DNA of 64,000 nucleotides from Gemmata massiliana (GTDB lineage: Bacteria > Planctomycetota > Planctomycetia > Gemmatales > Gemmataceae). This document shows, in pieces, positions 44,291 to 53,442 of the stretch (position 1 is its first letter; each line of letters begins with the position of its first letter). Under the pieces are notes generated by a model. That model saw nothing but the letters and a program-made list of their open reading frames with translations, searched no databases and was not told the DNA's origin. Location of the stretch: NCBI GenBank assembly GCA_000531095.1, contig HG799464.1, forward strand, positions 139,719 to 203,718. The letters are read 5' to 3'. The position numbers and the translations under genes were made by a program.

Positions 44291-44755
44291 ATGATTTACG
44301 AAGGCGACTTCTCTTCCCCTGCGGGCCGGTTCGTGTTGGTCGTGGCCCGGTTCAACGGCTTCGTGGTCGAGCAACTGGCCGCAGGTGCCATTGATGCTTT
44401 CAAGCGACACGGCGTGGCCGAAGACCGCATCGATATCGTTCGTGTGCCGGGTTCTTACGAGATCCCGCTCGTCGCACAGAAACTCGGTAAGAGCGGCCAA
44501 TACGCAGCCGTCATTTGCCTCGGCTGTGTGATTCGTGGCGACACCGATCACTACGACCACGTGGCCGGAGCAGCCACGAGCGGGATCGCACAAGCGTCGC
44601 TGAACAGCGGCGTGCCGGTCATTTTCGGCGTACTCACGTGCGATACGTTGGAGCAGGCCATTCACCGCGCCGGTGCGAAGGCCGGTAACAAGGGCTTCGA
44701 GGCCGCTGTGTGCGCCGTCGAAATGGTGAATCTGCTCAAGAAGCTGCCCGGATAA
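44291..44755 (+). CDS. ribH: 6,7-dimethyl-8-ribityllumazine synthase
   Basis: A 154-residue protein of the standard length that condenses 5-amino-6-ribitylamino-uracil with dihydroxybutanone phosphate, the penultimate riboflavin step. It forms pentamers or 60-mer capsids. Diagnostic segments: VVARFNGFVVEQL, VPGSYEIPLVAQKL, CLGCVIRGDTDHYDHVAG (with the catalytic His), SLNSGVPVIFGVLTCDTLEQA (cut) and KGFEAAVCAVEM. No other rib gene and no FMN riboswitch is visible nearby. It precedes the sulfate transporter genes by 76 bp but is functionally unrelated. Confidence 0.96.
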   Translation: MIYEGDFSSPAGRFVLVVARFNGFVVEQLAAGAIDAFKRHGVAEDRIDIVRVPGSYEIPLVAQKLGKSGQYAAVICLGCVIRGDTDHYDHVAGAATSGIAQASLNSGVPVIFGVLTCDTLEQAIHRAGAKAGNKGFEAAVCAVEMVNLLKKLPG

Positions 44756-44831
44756 GGGCGATTCGGTCTTAAGGTGACAAAGTTCATGGCCGAAGTTGTA
44801 AATCGGTCCGCGTCTTCGTAAATCAGAGGCG

Positions 44832-45665
44832 ATGGCACAGGCTAACCCGCGAATTTTGCCCGGTTACCGGTTGAGCATCAGCTTCACGCTCGTTTATTTG
44901 AGCGTGCTGGTGATTATACCGTTGGGGGCGTGCGTCGTGACCGCGACGCAACTCAGTTGGGACCAGTTCCGCGCCGCAGTGTGGACGGAGCGCGCACGAG
45001 CCGCTTACGCACTGACGTTCGGCGCTTCACTTGCCGCCGCCCTGATTAGCTCCGTGCTCGGGCTACTCATTGCCTGGGTGCTGGTGCGGTACGAATTCCC
45101 CGGTCGGCGCATTTTCGACGCGCTCGTCGATCTGCCGTTCGCGCTTCCCACGGCGGTCGCCGGGTTGGTGTTCTCGAACCTCTACGTCGCGAACGGGTGG
45201 CTCGGGCGGTTCCTCGTGCCGCTCGGCATCGAAGGCTCCTATTCGCGCTTTGCCGTCGTGCTGGTACTGACTTTCATCGGGTTCCCCTTCGTTGTGCGAA
45301 CGCTTCAGCCGGTGCTGGGCGCGCTCGATGCGGAAGCGGAAGAGGCCGCCGCTCTGCTCGGCGCCAGTCGGTGGCAAACGTTCCGCAGAATCACGTTCCC
45401 CGCACTGTTGCCCGGCTTACTCACGGGATTCGCCCTGGCGTTCGCACGCGGATTGGGGGAGTACGGGAGCGTGGTTTTTGTGTCGGGCAACATGCCGCTC
45501 AAAACCGAGATTGCTGCGTTCCTGATCGTCAGCCGGCTCGAAGAGGGGCGCCCGAATTCGTACCGCGAAGCGACCGCGATCGCGACCGTACTCTTGGCCG
45601 CGTCGTTCCTGATGCTCGTGTTCATTAACCGCCTCGAAGCCCGTTCGCGGAAATGGAGCGGGTGA
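44832..45665 (+). CDS. cysT: Sulfate/thiosulfate ABC transporter permease CysT
   Basis: A 277-residue inner-membrane permease with about six helices and the binding-protein-dependent transport signature EEAAALLGASRWQTFRRITFPALLPG (cut; the EAA loop that docks the ATPase). ISFTLVYLSVLVIIPLG, DLPFALPTAVAGL and FARGLGEYGSVVFVSGNMP are typical of CysT/CysU. It pairs with CysW, whose ATG lies 3 bp after its stop, and with the ATPase CysA. A periplasmic sulfate-binding protein gene is not present in the window. Confidence 0.95.
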   Translation: MAQANPRILPGYRLSISFTLVYLSVLVIIPLGACVVTATQLSWDQFRAAVWTERARAAYALTFGASLAAALISSVLGLLIAWVLVRYEFPGRRIFDALVDLPFALPTAVAGLVFSNLYVANGWLGRFLVPLGIEGSYSRFAVVLVLTFIGFPFVVRTLQPVLGALDAEAEEAAALLGASRWQTFRRITFPALLPGLLTGFALAFARGLGEYGSVVFVSGNMPLKTEIAAFLIVSRLEEGRPNSYREATAIATVLLAASFLMLVFINRLEARSRKWSG

Positions 45666-45668
45666 CCC

Positions 45669-46559
45669 ATGACGCCCACAGAAACTACCCGTCGTGCCGC
45701 CCGGCGCACCGACCCGCTCTGGGTTCGGATCACGCTCACGTCGCTCGCGCTACTCGCGCTCACGGTGCTGGTCGTGATTCCCGTTGTGGGCGTGTTCGCG
45801 GAAGCACTCGCCGACGGCGTGGGTGCGTACTGGACCAACCTCACTGCCGACGCGGACACGCGCCACTCGGTGCTACTCACGCTCACGGTCGCGCCGCTCG
45901 CGGTCTTGTTGAACCTCGTGTTCGGGGTCGCGGCTGCGTGGGCGATTACGCGGTTCAAATTCCCCGGGCGCACGCTGCTGGTCACAATGATCGACGTGCC
46001 CTTCAGTGTGTCGCCGGTGGTCGTCGGGCTGATGTTCGTGATCCTGTTCGCCGATTGGGGCGTGCTCGGTCCGTGGCTGAAATCGAACGGTTTTCGGGTG
46101 CTGGGCACCGTGCCCGCGCTGGTGCTCGTGACCACGTTCGTGACGCTCCCGTTCGTCGCTCGTGAACTGATTCCGGTTATGGAAGCGATCGGTCCCGATG
46201 AAGAATTCGCCGCGCTGAGTTTGGGCGCAAATGGTCGGCAAATCTTCTGGCGCATCACGTTGCCGAACATCAAGTGGGGGCTGCTCTACGGCGTCATCCT
46301 GTGCAATGCCCGCGCGATGGGCGAGTTCGGGGCGGTGTACGTTGTCTCGGGTCGGATCGCGGGCGAAACTTGCACGATGCCGCTTCAAGTTGAAGTGCTG
46401 TTTCAGGACTTCAACAGCCCGGCCGCGTTCGCGCTCGCGTCCGTGCTCACGATGCTCGCGGTCGTCACGCTGTTGCTGAAAGTCTGGGTCGAAGGGAAGA
46501 AGAGTTCCACCGTAGAAGGTACAGGGGGCGCAGAGAAAAAGAACGTGAGCGAGAGTTGA
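45669..46559 (+). CDS. cysW: Sulfate/thiosulfate ABC transporter permease CysW
   Basis: A 296-residue second permease subunit. Family signatures: [33 protein letters not shown], the EAA loop [28 protein letters not shown] (cut) and [17 protein letters not shown]. It begins 3 bp after the cysT stop, consistent with translational coupling. The last ~18 residues ([12 protein letters not shown]) are poorly conserved in character and lie on a sequence carrying CGCAGAGAA, half of a common intergenic palindrome. The C-terminal tail may therefore have been altered by a repeat. Confidence 0.95.
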   Translation: MTPTETTRRAARRTDPLWVRITLTSLALLALTVLVVIPVVGVFAEALADGVGAYWTNLTADADTRHSVLLTLTVAPLAVLLNLVFGVAAAWAITRFKFPGRTLLVTMIDVPFSVSPVVVGLMFVILFADWGVLGPWLKSNGFRVLGTVPALVLVTTFVTLPFVARELIPVMEAIGPDEEFAALSLGANGRQIFWRITLPNIKWGLLYGVILCNARAMGEFGAVYVVSGRIAGETCTMPLQVEVLFQDFNSPAAFALASVLTMLAVVTLLLKVWVEGKKSSTVEGTGGAEKKNVSES

Positions 46560-46591
46560 TTCCCTCCGCGTTCTCTGCGGTGAAACAAACT

Positions 46592-47659
46592 ATGTCGATT
46601 ACTGCGCAGAACGTAACGAAACGGTTCGGAAATTTCGTTGCGCTCGATAACGTGACCGTCGATTGCCCGGCCGGGGAACTGGTCGCGCTGCTCGGGCCAT
46701 CCGGCTCCGGAAAGACTACTCTGCTTCGCGTAATCGCGGGGCTGGAGGTTCCCGACGCGGGCACCGTCTTGTTCCGCCACGACGACATCACGAAGCACTC
46801 CGCTCGTGACCGCAACGTTGGGTTCGTCTTCCAGCACTACGCACTGTTCCGGCACATGACCGTGTTCGAGAACGTGGCGTTCGGGCTGCGCGTGCGGAAA
46901 TGGCCGGAGCAGCGCGTCCGGGACCGCGTGCAAGAGTTGCTTCGCCTCGTTCGCCTCGAAGAAAAGGCTCCGTTGTACCCGGCCAACCTCTCGGGGGGGC
47001 AGAAGCAGCGCATCGCACTGATCCGTGCCCTGGCGCCGGAGCCGAAGGTGTTGCTTCTGGACGAACCGTTCGGCGCGCTCGATGCGAAAGTGCGGGCCGA
47101 ACTGCGCGACTGGCTGCGCCGGTTCCACGACGAACTGCACGTCACGAGCATCTTTGTCACGCACGACCAAGAAGAAGCGTTCGAGGTGGCCGATCGCGTG
47201 GTGGTGCTGAACAAGGGGCGCGTCGAGCAAGAAGGCCGACCGATTGAGGTGTTTGAGCACCCCAAAAATGAGTTTGTAATCGATTTCCTCGGCAATGTGA
47301 ACAAACTGCCGGTGCGCGTTGAAGACGGGCGGGCGCTGTTGGGTGAAACGGGTACGGTCGAATTGCCCGCGAAGTTGTTTGGTGCGAACGAGAACGGCCG
47401 GACCGATGCGTACATTCGACCGCACGAACTCGATATCTCGCGTAGTGCGGAGGGTGGAAACTGTCTCCTCGGTAAGATCGTTCACATCAATCCGGCTGGT
47501 TCGGTCGTGAAGGTCCGGCTCTTGGCCGAAGACTTTGGCCTCATGATTAACGTGGACGTCACCCCGGATCGTTATCGTTCGCTTGCCCTGAAGCAGAACG
47601 AAAACGTGTACGTAACGCCGAAGTCTGCTCGAATCTTCGAGGCGGAATACACGATTTGA
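46592..47659 (+). CDS. cysA: Sulfate/thiosulfate ABC transporter ATPase CysA
   Basis: A 355-residue ATPase subunit. Walker A GPSGSGKT (35-42), Q-loop [14 protein letters not shown], signature [15 protein letters not shown], Walker [14 protein letters not shown]-loop and switch His in [14 protein letters not shown]. The C-terminal part has a TOBE-type regulatory domain ([11 protein letters not shown]). ATG at 46592 gives the usual N terminus [13 protein letters not shown]; the open frame to 46556 has no ribosome site. It closes the cysT-cysW-cysA operon and is followed by a clear terminator. Confidence 0.95.
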   Translation: MSITAQNVTKRFGNFVALDNVTVDCPAGELVALLGPSGSGKTTLLRVIAGLEVPDAGTVLFRHDDITKHSARDRNVGFVFQHYALFRHMTVFENVAFGLRVRKWPEQRVRDRVQELLRLVRLEEKAPLYPANLSGGQKQRIALIRALAPEPKVLLLDEPFGALDAKVRAELRDWLRRFHDELHVTSIFVTHDQEEAFEVADRVVVLNKGRVEQEGRPIEVFEHPKNEFVIDFLGNVNKLPVRVEDGRALLGETGTVELPAKLFGANENGRTDAYIRPHELDISRSAEGGNCLLGKIVHINPAGSVVKVRLLAEDFGLMINVDVTPDRYRSLALKQNENVYVTPKSARIFEAEYTI

Positions 47660-47694
47660 GCAGTAGGCATTGTCGGAATACTATCTCTGACTCG

Positions 47695-47731
47695 ATGGCT
47701 TGTGGTCGTAACCACAAGCCATTTTGCTTTT
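47695..47731 (+). terminator. Terminator of the cys operon
   Basis: A 12-bp perfect stem (ATGGCTTGTGGT) with four-base loop begins 36 bp after the cysA stop, followed by TTTGCTTTTT. The rest of the gap to 48064 holds only the small frame at 47846. Confidence 0.85.
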
Positions 47732-47845
47732 TACGGCTTCGTGAAATCAATTATCATATTTCGCACTTGTTAAGTGATTAATTCGCCGATACACTTCCTT
47801 AGCCCGACTAAGATGCTTTGTGAAGTGATGATTCGGAGCGAACCC

Positions 47846-47989
47846 ATGACAGAGGGACTACTCGACCGCTATTTCCGCCTCCTGTCCGGTCGGTTGCCGG
47901 CTGCGGAATACGGTGTGATCGCGGACCCTGTGGACGACGCGGGCGAAACCGAAGTTATGGCTCCAATGGCTCCGGGTTGTCTTTGTTGA
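47846..47989 (+). CDS. Possible 47-residue protein
   Basis: ATG at 47846 preceded by CGGAGCGAACCC opens 48 codons (MTEGLLDRYFRLLSGRLPA as N-terminal part). The composition is coding-like: an amphipathic helix followed by an acidic segment and a Met/Pro/Cys-rich tail (MAPMAPGCLC). The same frame is open to ATG 47774. No family is recognised. It stands alone between the cys operon terminator and a lipoprotein gene. Confidence 0.35.
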   Translation: MTEGLLDRYFRLLSGRLPAAEYGVIADPVDDAGETEVMAPMAPGCLC

Positions 47990-48064
47990 TGCTCCGATGT
48001 TTGATCGTGTTCCGACCCACCGCCGCGCGATTCGCCCGATCGCGACTTCCTTCTCTGAAGTGCA

Positions 48065-48508
48065 ATGACACCTAGCTACACACACCGGCGCGCCCGCGTC
48101 GCCGTTTCGTTCGCCCTCTTCACGGTCTGCACCGCGCTCACCGGGTGCGGTCAGAAGGGGCCGGTTCTTTACCCCGTAACCGGGAAGGTCACGACGCCCG
48201 ACGGGAAATCGCTCGAACACGCGACCGTGGTGTTCCACCCGGTCGATTCGTCCGATCCGAGCGCGGTAAAGCCGCGCGGGAAGGTGGGGGCGGACGGGTC
48301 GTTCACCCTGACCAGCCACACAGCCGGTGACGGCGCGGTGGCCGGTGAGTACCGCGTGACGGTCGAACTGTGGTTGAGCAGCGGGAAGGGCGACGATCCG
48401 CCGGTGAACCGCTTGTCCGACAAGTACGCGAAACCCGATTCGTCGGGCCTGAAGGCGACCGTGAACGCCGGCCCGACCGAACTCACTCCGTTTACTGTGA
48501 AACGCTGA
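48065..48508 (+). CDS. Lipoprotein with carboxypeptidase-regulatory-like domain
   Basis: A 147-residue protein with a signal peptide ending in lipobox LTGC (Cys at ~28), hence lipid-anchored after export. The mature part is a single beta-sandwich of the transthyretin/carboxypeptidase-regulatory type: [31 protein letters not shown] and [10 protein letters not shown]. In planctomycetes such short lipoproteins very often directly precede or follow DUF1559 genes, as here (49 bp upstream of one). Start ATG at 48065. Role unknown; perhaps a surface accessory of the prepilin-like protein. Confidence 0.88.
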   Translation: MTPSYTHRRARVAVSFALFTVCTALTGCGQKGPVLYPVTGKVTTPDGKSLEHATVVFHPVDSSDPSAVKPRGKVGADGSFTLTSHTAGDGAVAGEYRVTVELWLSSGKGDDPPVNRLSDKYAKPDSSGLKATVNAGPTELTPFTVKR

Positions 48509-48557
48509 ACCTCCCAGCCACCCGACGAACTCTCTCCTACTCATTGAGGAACTGTCT

Positions 48558-49538
48558 GTGACGACCCGAATTCGCCCGCTGAACCACCGTGCGTTTACTC
48601 TGATCGAGCTCCTGGTGGTAATCGCCATCATTGCGATCTTGATCGGGTTACTCCTCCCCGCGGTCCAAAAGGTTCGCGAAGCGGCTGCCCGCATGACGTG
48701 CAGCAACAACCTGAAGCAATTCGGCTTGGCGTTTCATAACTACCACGACCCCAACAACGGGTTACCGAGCAACATCCGCCCGGACGCGGTTAGCACGGTC
48801 CGCGTGCGCTGGGCGACGTACCTGCTCCCGTACATCGAGCAGGACAACCTCTACAAGCAGGTGAGCCTGACGACGAACTGGCACCTTCAGCCGGCCGTGT
48901 TCGGCACCAAATTGAAGACGTTCGAGTGCCCCTCGTCCCCGAACGGCCAGATCATCGACGGCGCGCCGGACACCTCGCCCGCGTGGACGAACATTGTCGC
49001 CAATGGTGACTACAGCGGGTTCTACGGCGTGTCCCCGGAACTGGAGACGCTCGGACTCATCACCACCGGGACGGGCAAGGTCGATAACGGGGCGATCTCG
49101 AAGACGACCAAGTTGAACTTCAGCGCTTTCAGCGACGGGCTGAGCAACACGCTGCACCTGACCGAAAGCGCGGGGCGCCCGAACGTTTACCGGAACGGAA
49201 AGCTGGTGATTTCTGCGAACGGCCTCAACCGCGTGAACGGGGGCGGTTGGTGCCGGCCGGCCTCGGAACTGAACATCCTGCGTGGGTCCGACGCCACGGG
49301 TACGACCTTCCCCGGCGCCAGTGCGATCAACGCGACCAACGGTGAAGCGCTCGGCAGCTACCCGCACCCGTTCTACAACACCGACGGCACCGGTCACGTT
49401 TACAGCTTCCACACCGGGGGCACGAACGCCCTGTTCGCCGACGGCTCGGTTCGCTTCATTCGCCAGTCGATCAACATTCGCACCCTGGCCGCGATGGTGA
49501 CGCGGAACGGTGGCGAAACGCTCAGCGACAATAACTAA
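48558..49538 (+). CDS. DUF1559 prepilin-like protein
   Basis: A 326-residue member of the large planctomycete DUF1559 family. The N terminus has a type IV pilin-like methylation/cleavage motif and helix ([20 protein letters not shown]), then [20 protein letters not shown] and [13 protein letters not shown]. The C terminus carries [21 protein letters not shown], the H-x-G-G-x-N-x-x-F-x-D-G-S-V signature. It is exported through a pseudopilin pathway and presumably assembles on the surface; exact function unknown. The start is GTG at 48558. It is followed by a bidirectional hairpin at 49560. Confidence 0.95.
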   Translation: MTTRIRPLNHRAFTLIELLVVIAIIAILIGLLLPAVQKVREAAARMTCSNNLKQFGLAFHNYHDPNNGLPSNIRPDAVSTVRVRWATYLLPYIEQDNLYKQVSLTTNWHLQPAVFGTKLKTFECPSSPNGQIIDGAPDTSPAWTNIVANGDYSGFYGVSPELETLGLITTGTGKVDNGAISKTTKLNFSAFSDGLSNTLHLTESAGRPNVYRNGKLVISANGLNRVNGGGWCRPASELNILRGSDATGTTFPGASAINATNGEALGSYPHPFYNTDGTGHVYSFHTGGTNALFADGSVRFIRQSINIRTLAAMVTRNGGETLSDNN

Positions 49539-49559
49539 TCTTTTGAGATCGCTGATTGC

Positions 49560-49613
49560 ATCGGGTCGACGAGTTCGTGTACCGTTCCGTAGGCACGAAC
49601 TCGTTGACCCGAT
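49560..49613. terminator. Bidirectional hairpin between convergent genes
   Basis: 20-bp arms 49560-49579 and 49594-49613 (ATCGGGTCGACGAGTTCGTG) pair with one mismatch between the DUF1559 stop and the convergent glycosyltransferase stop. Confidence 0.7.
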
Positions 49614-49617
49614 CGCT

Positions 49618-50960
49618 TTACTTGGTAACCACTTCGCGAATTGTTTCCCGCACGAGTTCCAGTTTGTCGCCCCACTGGAACTCGGTTCCGATCCTCGACT
49701 GCCCGTTCTCGCCGAGTGCTCGTCGCAAGTTCGCGTCTGCGGTCAATCGGCCGAGGTGTTCTGCCAGTTCTAGCACATTTCCGCACGCAGCCTGAAGCCC
49801 GTCGACGTTGTGTCGAATCAGTTCGGCCGGTCCGCCTGCGCGGTAGACCAAGTTTGGTTTCCCGTTGGCCCACGCTTCGAGCAGTACCAGCCCGAACGAA
49901 TCGCAGCGCGATGGCAGCGCGAAGCAATCAATCCCCGCGAAGAAGTCGCACTTCTGCTCATCGGTGAGCGTGCCGAGTCGCGTTACGCGATCCTTCGGCC
50001 CGAACGTGTTCCAGAATGCGCGGAAGTTCGGCATCTCCGGTCCCGCCAGCACGACCCGGAGTTGTTGACCTCGTGCCCATGCGATTTCCGCAGCGCGCAA
50101 CAGATCGACGGTTCCTTTCTCAGCGCTGTTATTGGTCAAGTGGCCGACGACCATTTCGTTGGCCACACCCCAATTCGTTCGTGCGGCTTCGCGTCGTCCG
50201 CCGGTGCATTCGCGGGCATCCACGCCCAAACCTTGCAGTACCACTTTTCTCTCTTTGATGCCGAGGGACGCCGCGGCGTCGCCCTCGGCGCGCGTCTGCA
50301 CGAACACGCGATCGGCTTGCTTCAGGAGCCAACGCAGGTGCGGTTTGGTGTACTGCTTGCGTGTGCGGTCGTGTGGGTCGGTCGGGTCGCCGAGGTGCAG
50401 GAACGGCGTGAGCAGGAACGGCACCCCGCGACGCCGGGCGAGCTTCAACCCGCACGCGATCGGAAACGAATACGGGAACGCGGTCGCGTGGACCGCGTCG
50501 AGCGGACCGTCGTAGCGTGCGGCGTCACGCCACATGGCGAGGGAAATCGGGTTGCACGGCGTCGTGAAACACTGCCAATGCCGAAATGGGAGCAGTGAGA
50601 GTGCTTTGAGGACGTACCGGCGTGCGGGGAAGTGCAGGGGAGGGGAGCGGTGAATACCTACCCCCCCATCCCCCCGGGAAGAACCTACCCCCCCGGCCCC
50701 CTCCCTAAAGGGAAGGGAGAGACCGAATCTTCACATTCGATGGGCCTGTGTTCTGTCCCAGAGGCATCGTGTGCCAACTCCCCCTTCCCTTTAGGGAGGG
50801 GGGCCGGTCGTCCCCACATCTCGCTCAGCTCGGTGGCGCTACTCGTCCACACGCTTATGGTGTCGCCGCACGCGGCCAGATACTCGCAGAGGCGGGCCGT
50901 GTACGCTTCCGAACCGCCCAGGGCCGGGGGGTACCGCTGGACGAATTGCGCGACGTGCAT
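49618..50960 (-). pseudogene. GT4-type glycosyltransferase interrupted by a palindromic element
   Basis: The two halves are in different frames. The N-terminal half starts at ATG 50960 (MHVAQFVQRYPPALGGSEAY), has the GT4 donor-loop pattern PPALGGSE and runs to SEMW near 50815. It then enters the repeat at 50693-50807 and stops at 50685. The C-terminal half resumes upstream of 50535 in another frame (residues such as RRYVLKALSLLPFRHWQ and TTPCNPISLAMWRDAA) and continues through VVGHLTNNSAEKGTVDLL, VVLAGPEMPNF and the GT-B signature LPSRCDSFGLVLLEAWANGKP to 49618. Together they make a normal-size (~390 residue) glycosyltransferase. The gene is very probably inactive; a truncated product from ATG 50535 would lack the acceptor domain. 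Confidence 0.82.
50693..50807. repeat. Palindromic element inserted in the glycosyltransferase gene
   Basis: Arms around CCGGCCCCCTCCCTAAAGGG (50693-50718) and its complement (50786-50807) enclose about 67 bases. C-rich tracts (CCCCCCCATCCCCCC) extend the left flank to ~50660. It introduces a stop and a frame change in the host gene. Confidence 0.8.
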
Positions 50961-51057
50961 TCCACGTTCCGAAGGGATGGGGGATTCCAGCGCCACGCGA
51001 ATCCGGTACGATGGAACTTCGAGGTCCACTCCCACTCGTTTCAGGACTGAACGCGAC

Positions 51058-52254
51058 ATGATCCGTATTTCGCAGTTGGCTAATTCCGTGAAGCCGTCCG
51101 CCACAATAGCCGCGGGCACGAAGGCCCGTCAACTGAAGGCGGCCGGCGTGAAGGTGTTCGACTTCAGCCTCGGCGAACCGGACTTTGACACCCCTAAACA
51201 CATCTGTGCCGCGGCCGAACAAGCTGCGGCCGGGGGCCAAACGCACTACACCCCCACTGCCGGCACCGCGGAAGTGAAGGCGGCCATCGCGAAGTGGTAC
51301 ACGACGTTCCACGGACTCGATTGCGGCCCGGAAAACGTGATCGTGTCCAACGGGGCGAAGCACTCGCTCCACAACGCGCTCGCCGCGACCGTCGGCCCCG
51401 GCGACGAGGTCATTATTCCGACCCCGTATTGGGTGAGCTATTCCGACCTCGTGAGCATGACCGGCGCCACGCCGGTGCTGGTGACGACAACGCCCGAGAG
51501 CGGGTTTAAGATGACCCCGGCGCAGCTCCGCGCCGCGATCACCCCGCGCACGCGCATGCTCATGCTGAACTCGCCGTGCAACCCGACTGGCACGGTCTAC
51601 ACGCGCGCCGAACTCGAAGCCATCGTGGACGCGCTTGATGGCACGGATGCTGCTATCCTCAGCGACGAGATCTACGAACAGCTTACCTACGGTGCTGCGA
51701 AGCCCACCTGTATCGCGACGCTCCGCCCGTGGTTGAAGGACCGCACCATCACCGTGAGCGGCGCGAGCAAGAGCTACGCGATGACGGGCTGGCGCATGGG
51801 CTGGGCTGTGGCGCCCGCGGCCGTCGTGAAAGCGATGGACACGATCCAGAGTCAGGAAACGAGTTGCCCGTCGAGTGTGAGTCAAGCCGCGCTTGTGGCC
51901 GCGCTCGCCGGGCCGCAGGAGTGCGTCGCGGAGATGCGGAAGGAGTTCGCCGGGCGTCGGGAACTGACGCTCGGGCTACTCGGCCAGATTCCGGGCGTGA
52001 AGTTGCCCGCACCGGAAGGTGCGTTCTACGCTTTCTTCGACGTGTCCGCGTACTTCGGCAAGACGTTCGGAACTACGCAGGTCACGGACTCGCTCACGTT
52101 CTGTAACGCGCTGCTGGAGCAAGCGCACGTGAACTTGGTGCCGGGCGTCGCGTTCGGAGCGGAGGGGTTCGTGCGGATGTCGTTCGCGACCAACCGCGCG
52201 ACGATCGAAGCCGGTCTCGCCAAACTGAAGGAATGGCTCTCAACCGCGAAGTAA
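51058..52254 (+). CDS. Class I PLP-dependent aminotransferase (aspartate aminotransferase family)
   Basis: A 398-residue fold-type I aminotransferase. Motifs: VFDFSLGEPDFDTP (substrate loop), HYTPTAGTAEVKAAIA, NSPCNPTGTVYTRAEL (the N-P-T-G motif), LSDEIYEQLTYG (Asp/Tyr contacting PLP) and SGASKSYAMTGWRMGW with the Schiff-base lysine K238. The C-terminal RMSFA contains the carboxylate-binding Arg region. It resembles the Thermus-type (class I-gamma) aspartate/prephenate aminotransferases. ATG at 51058 is chosen because it begins the family N terminus; the frame is open far upstream through the repeat region but is not coding there. Divergent from the broken glycosyltransferase. Confidence 0.93.
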   Translation: MIRISQLANSVKPSATIAAGTKARQLKAAGVKVFDFSLGEPDFDTPKHICAAAEQAAAGGQTHYTPTAGTAEVKAAIAKWYTTFHGLDCGPENVIVSNGAKHSLHNALAATVGPGDEVIIPTPYWVSYSDLVSMTGATPVLVTTTPESGFKMTPAQLRAAITPRTRMLMLNSPCNPTGTVYTRAELEAIVDALDGTDAAILSDEIYEQLTYGAAKPTCIATLRPWLKDRTITVSGASKSYAMTGWRMGWAVAPAAVVKAMDTIQSQETSCPSSVSQAALVAALAGPQECVAEMRKEFAGRRELTLGLLGQIPGVKLPAPEGAFYAFFDVSAYFGKTFGTTQVTDSLTFCNALLEQAHVNLVPGVAFGAEGFVRMSFATNRATIEAGLAKLKEWLSTAK

Positions 52255-52380
52255 ATGCGACGCGAAGCACGAAATCCGAAGTAAGACTTGTTGGTACGGA
52301 CACGTTGAGCGAACGGTGGGATCGAGTTTCTTTCGGGTTTCGTACTTTGTATTTCGACCTTCCCCCCAAAGGGGGCTGCC

Positions 52381-53331
52381 ATGCTGTACCTGACCGAAGC
52401 CGATGTCGCGCGCGTGCTCACAATGGACCTCGCGCTCGACGCGGTATCCGCCGCGTTCCGCAAACTCGCGCTCGAAGAAGCTGTTAATAACCCGCGTCAG
52501 CGGTGCCAGACCGACCACGTGATGCTCCACGTGTTGCCGGCTGCTGCGAAGACGCTCGGGGCACTCGGTTTTAAGGCTTACACCACATCGAAGGCCGGGG
52601 CGCAGTTCCACGTTACGCTGTTCGATCCGAAGCAGGGCGGCATTGCGGCGATTATCGAAGCCGACGTGCTCGGTCAGTACCGCACTGGTGCCGCGAGCGG
52701 GGTCGCGACGAAGAAACTCGCCCGCGCCGATGCCAGCACCGTTGGGTTGTTCGGTACGGGAAAACAAGCGCGCACACAATTGCTCGCGGTGTGCAAAGTG
52801 CGCCCCATCAAGAAGGCTTTCGTATACGGTCGTGATGCCGAACGCCGAAAGACGTTTAGCGCCCAACTCGAAAAGGAAACAGGGGTCGAAGTTATTCCTG
52901 TTGAGAAGCCGGAAGAGGCAGCGAAGGGGTTGGACGTCGTTATTACCGCGACCGCGTCGCGCGAGCCGGTGTTGTTCGGCGAGTGGGTGAGCGAGGGCCA
53001 GCACCTGAACGTGATCGGCTCGAACATGAACACCAAGACCGAAACTGACGTCGAGGTGTTCCGCCGCACGCGAGTGGTGACAGTCGACAGCAAAGACCAG
53101 GCGAAGATGGAGGCCGGCGATTTCGTTGAGCCGCTGAAGGTCGGTGCGCTCCAGTGGGGCAGCGTCTTGGAACTCGCTCCCATGCTCGTCGGGCGTTATC
53201 CGGGGCGCGAATCTTCTCAAGACGTAACGCTGTTCAAATCGTTAGGGCTAGGCATCGAGGATATCGCTCTGGCCGTGAAAGTCGTCGAATTGGCGAAGCA
53301 ACAAGGCTTAGGTAAACAACTGCTCGTGTAG
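52381..53331 (+). CDS. Ornithine cyclodeaminase/mu-crystallin family protein
   Basis: A 316-residue NAD(P)-dependent enzyme of the OCD/mu-crystallin family. It carries the segment LGFKAYTT with the conserved Lys, LFDPKQGGIAAIIEADVLGQYRTGAASGVA (cut; the family's R-T-G-A motif), Rossmann fingerprint LFGTGKQARTQL and ITATASREPVLFGEWV. Members deaminate ornithine to proline, reduce cyclic imines or oxidise alanine; the exact substrate cannot be read from sequence. It follows the aminotransferase by 126 bp on the same strand, suggesting linked amino-acid metabolism. Start ATG at 52381. Confidence 0.92.
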   Translation: MLYLTEADVARVLTMDLALDAVSAAFRKLALEEAVNNPRQRCQTDHVMLHVLPAAAKTLGALGFKAYTTSKAGAQFHVTLFDPKQGGIAAIIEADVLGQYRTGAASGVATKKLARADASTVGLFGTGKQARTQLLAVCKVRPIKKAFVYGRDAERRKTFSAQLEKETGVEVIPVEKPEEAAKGLDVVITATASREPVLFGEWVSEGQHLNVIGSNMNTKTETDVEVFRRTRVVTVDSKDQAKMEAGDFVEPLKVGALQWGSVLELAPMLVGRYPGRESSQDVTLFKSLGLGIEDIALAVKVVELAKQQGLGKQLLV

Positions 53332-53386
53332 GCCGGATGTGGTCAAATACCCGCCGGCCGCAGGCTCGGTTCAACCCATTGCGATT

Positions 53387-53411
53387 GCAGCCCTCGTGTC
53401 GCGAGGGCTGC
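53387..53411. terminator. Hairpin between convergent genes
   Basis: Stem GCAGCCCTCG/CGAGGGCTGC lies between the OCD-family stop and the convergent COG3014-like stop. Outer complementary blocks (GGCCGGATGTGG and CCGGCCACATCC) extend it to about 53331-53422. Confidence 0.65.
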
Positions 53412-53442
53412 CGGCCACATCCCGAAAGCCATTCGGCCGACG

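Noticed and set aside
50632-51057. N-terminal extension of the aminotransferase frame
   Set aside because: It runs through the palindromic element and antisense to the glycosyltransferase; the family N terminus begins at 51058.
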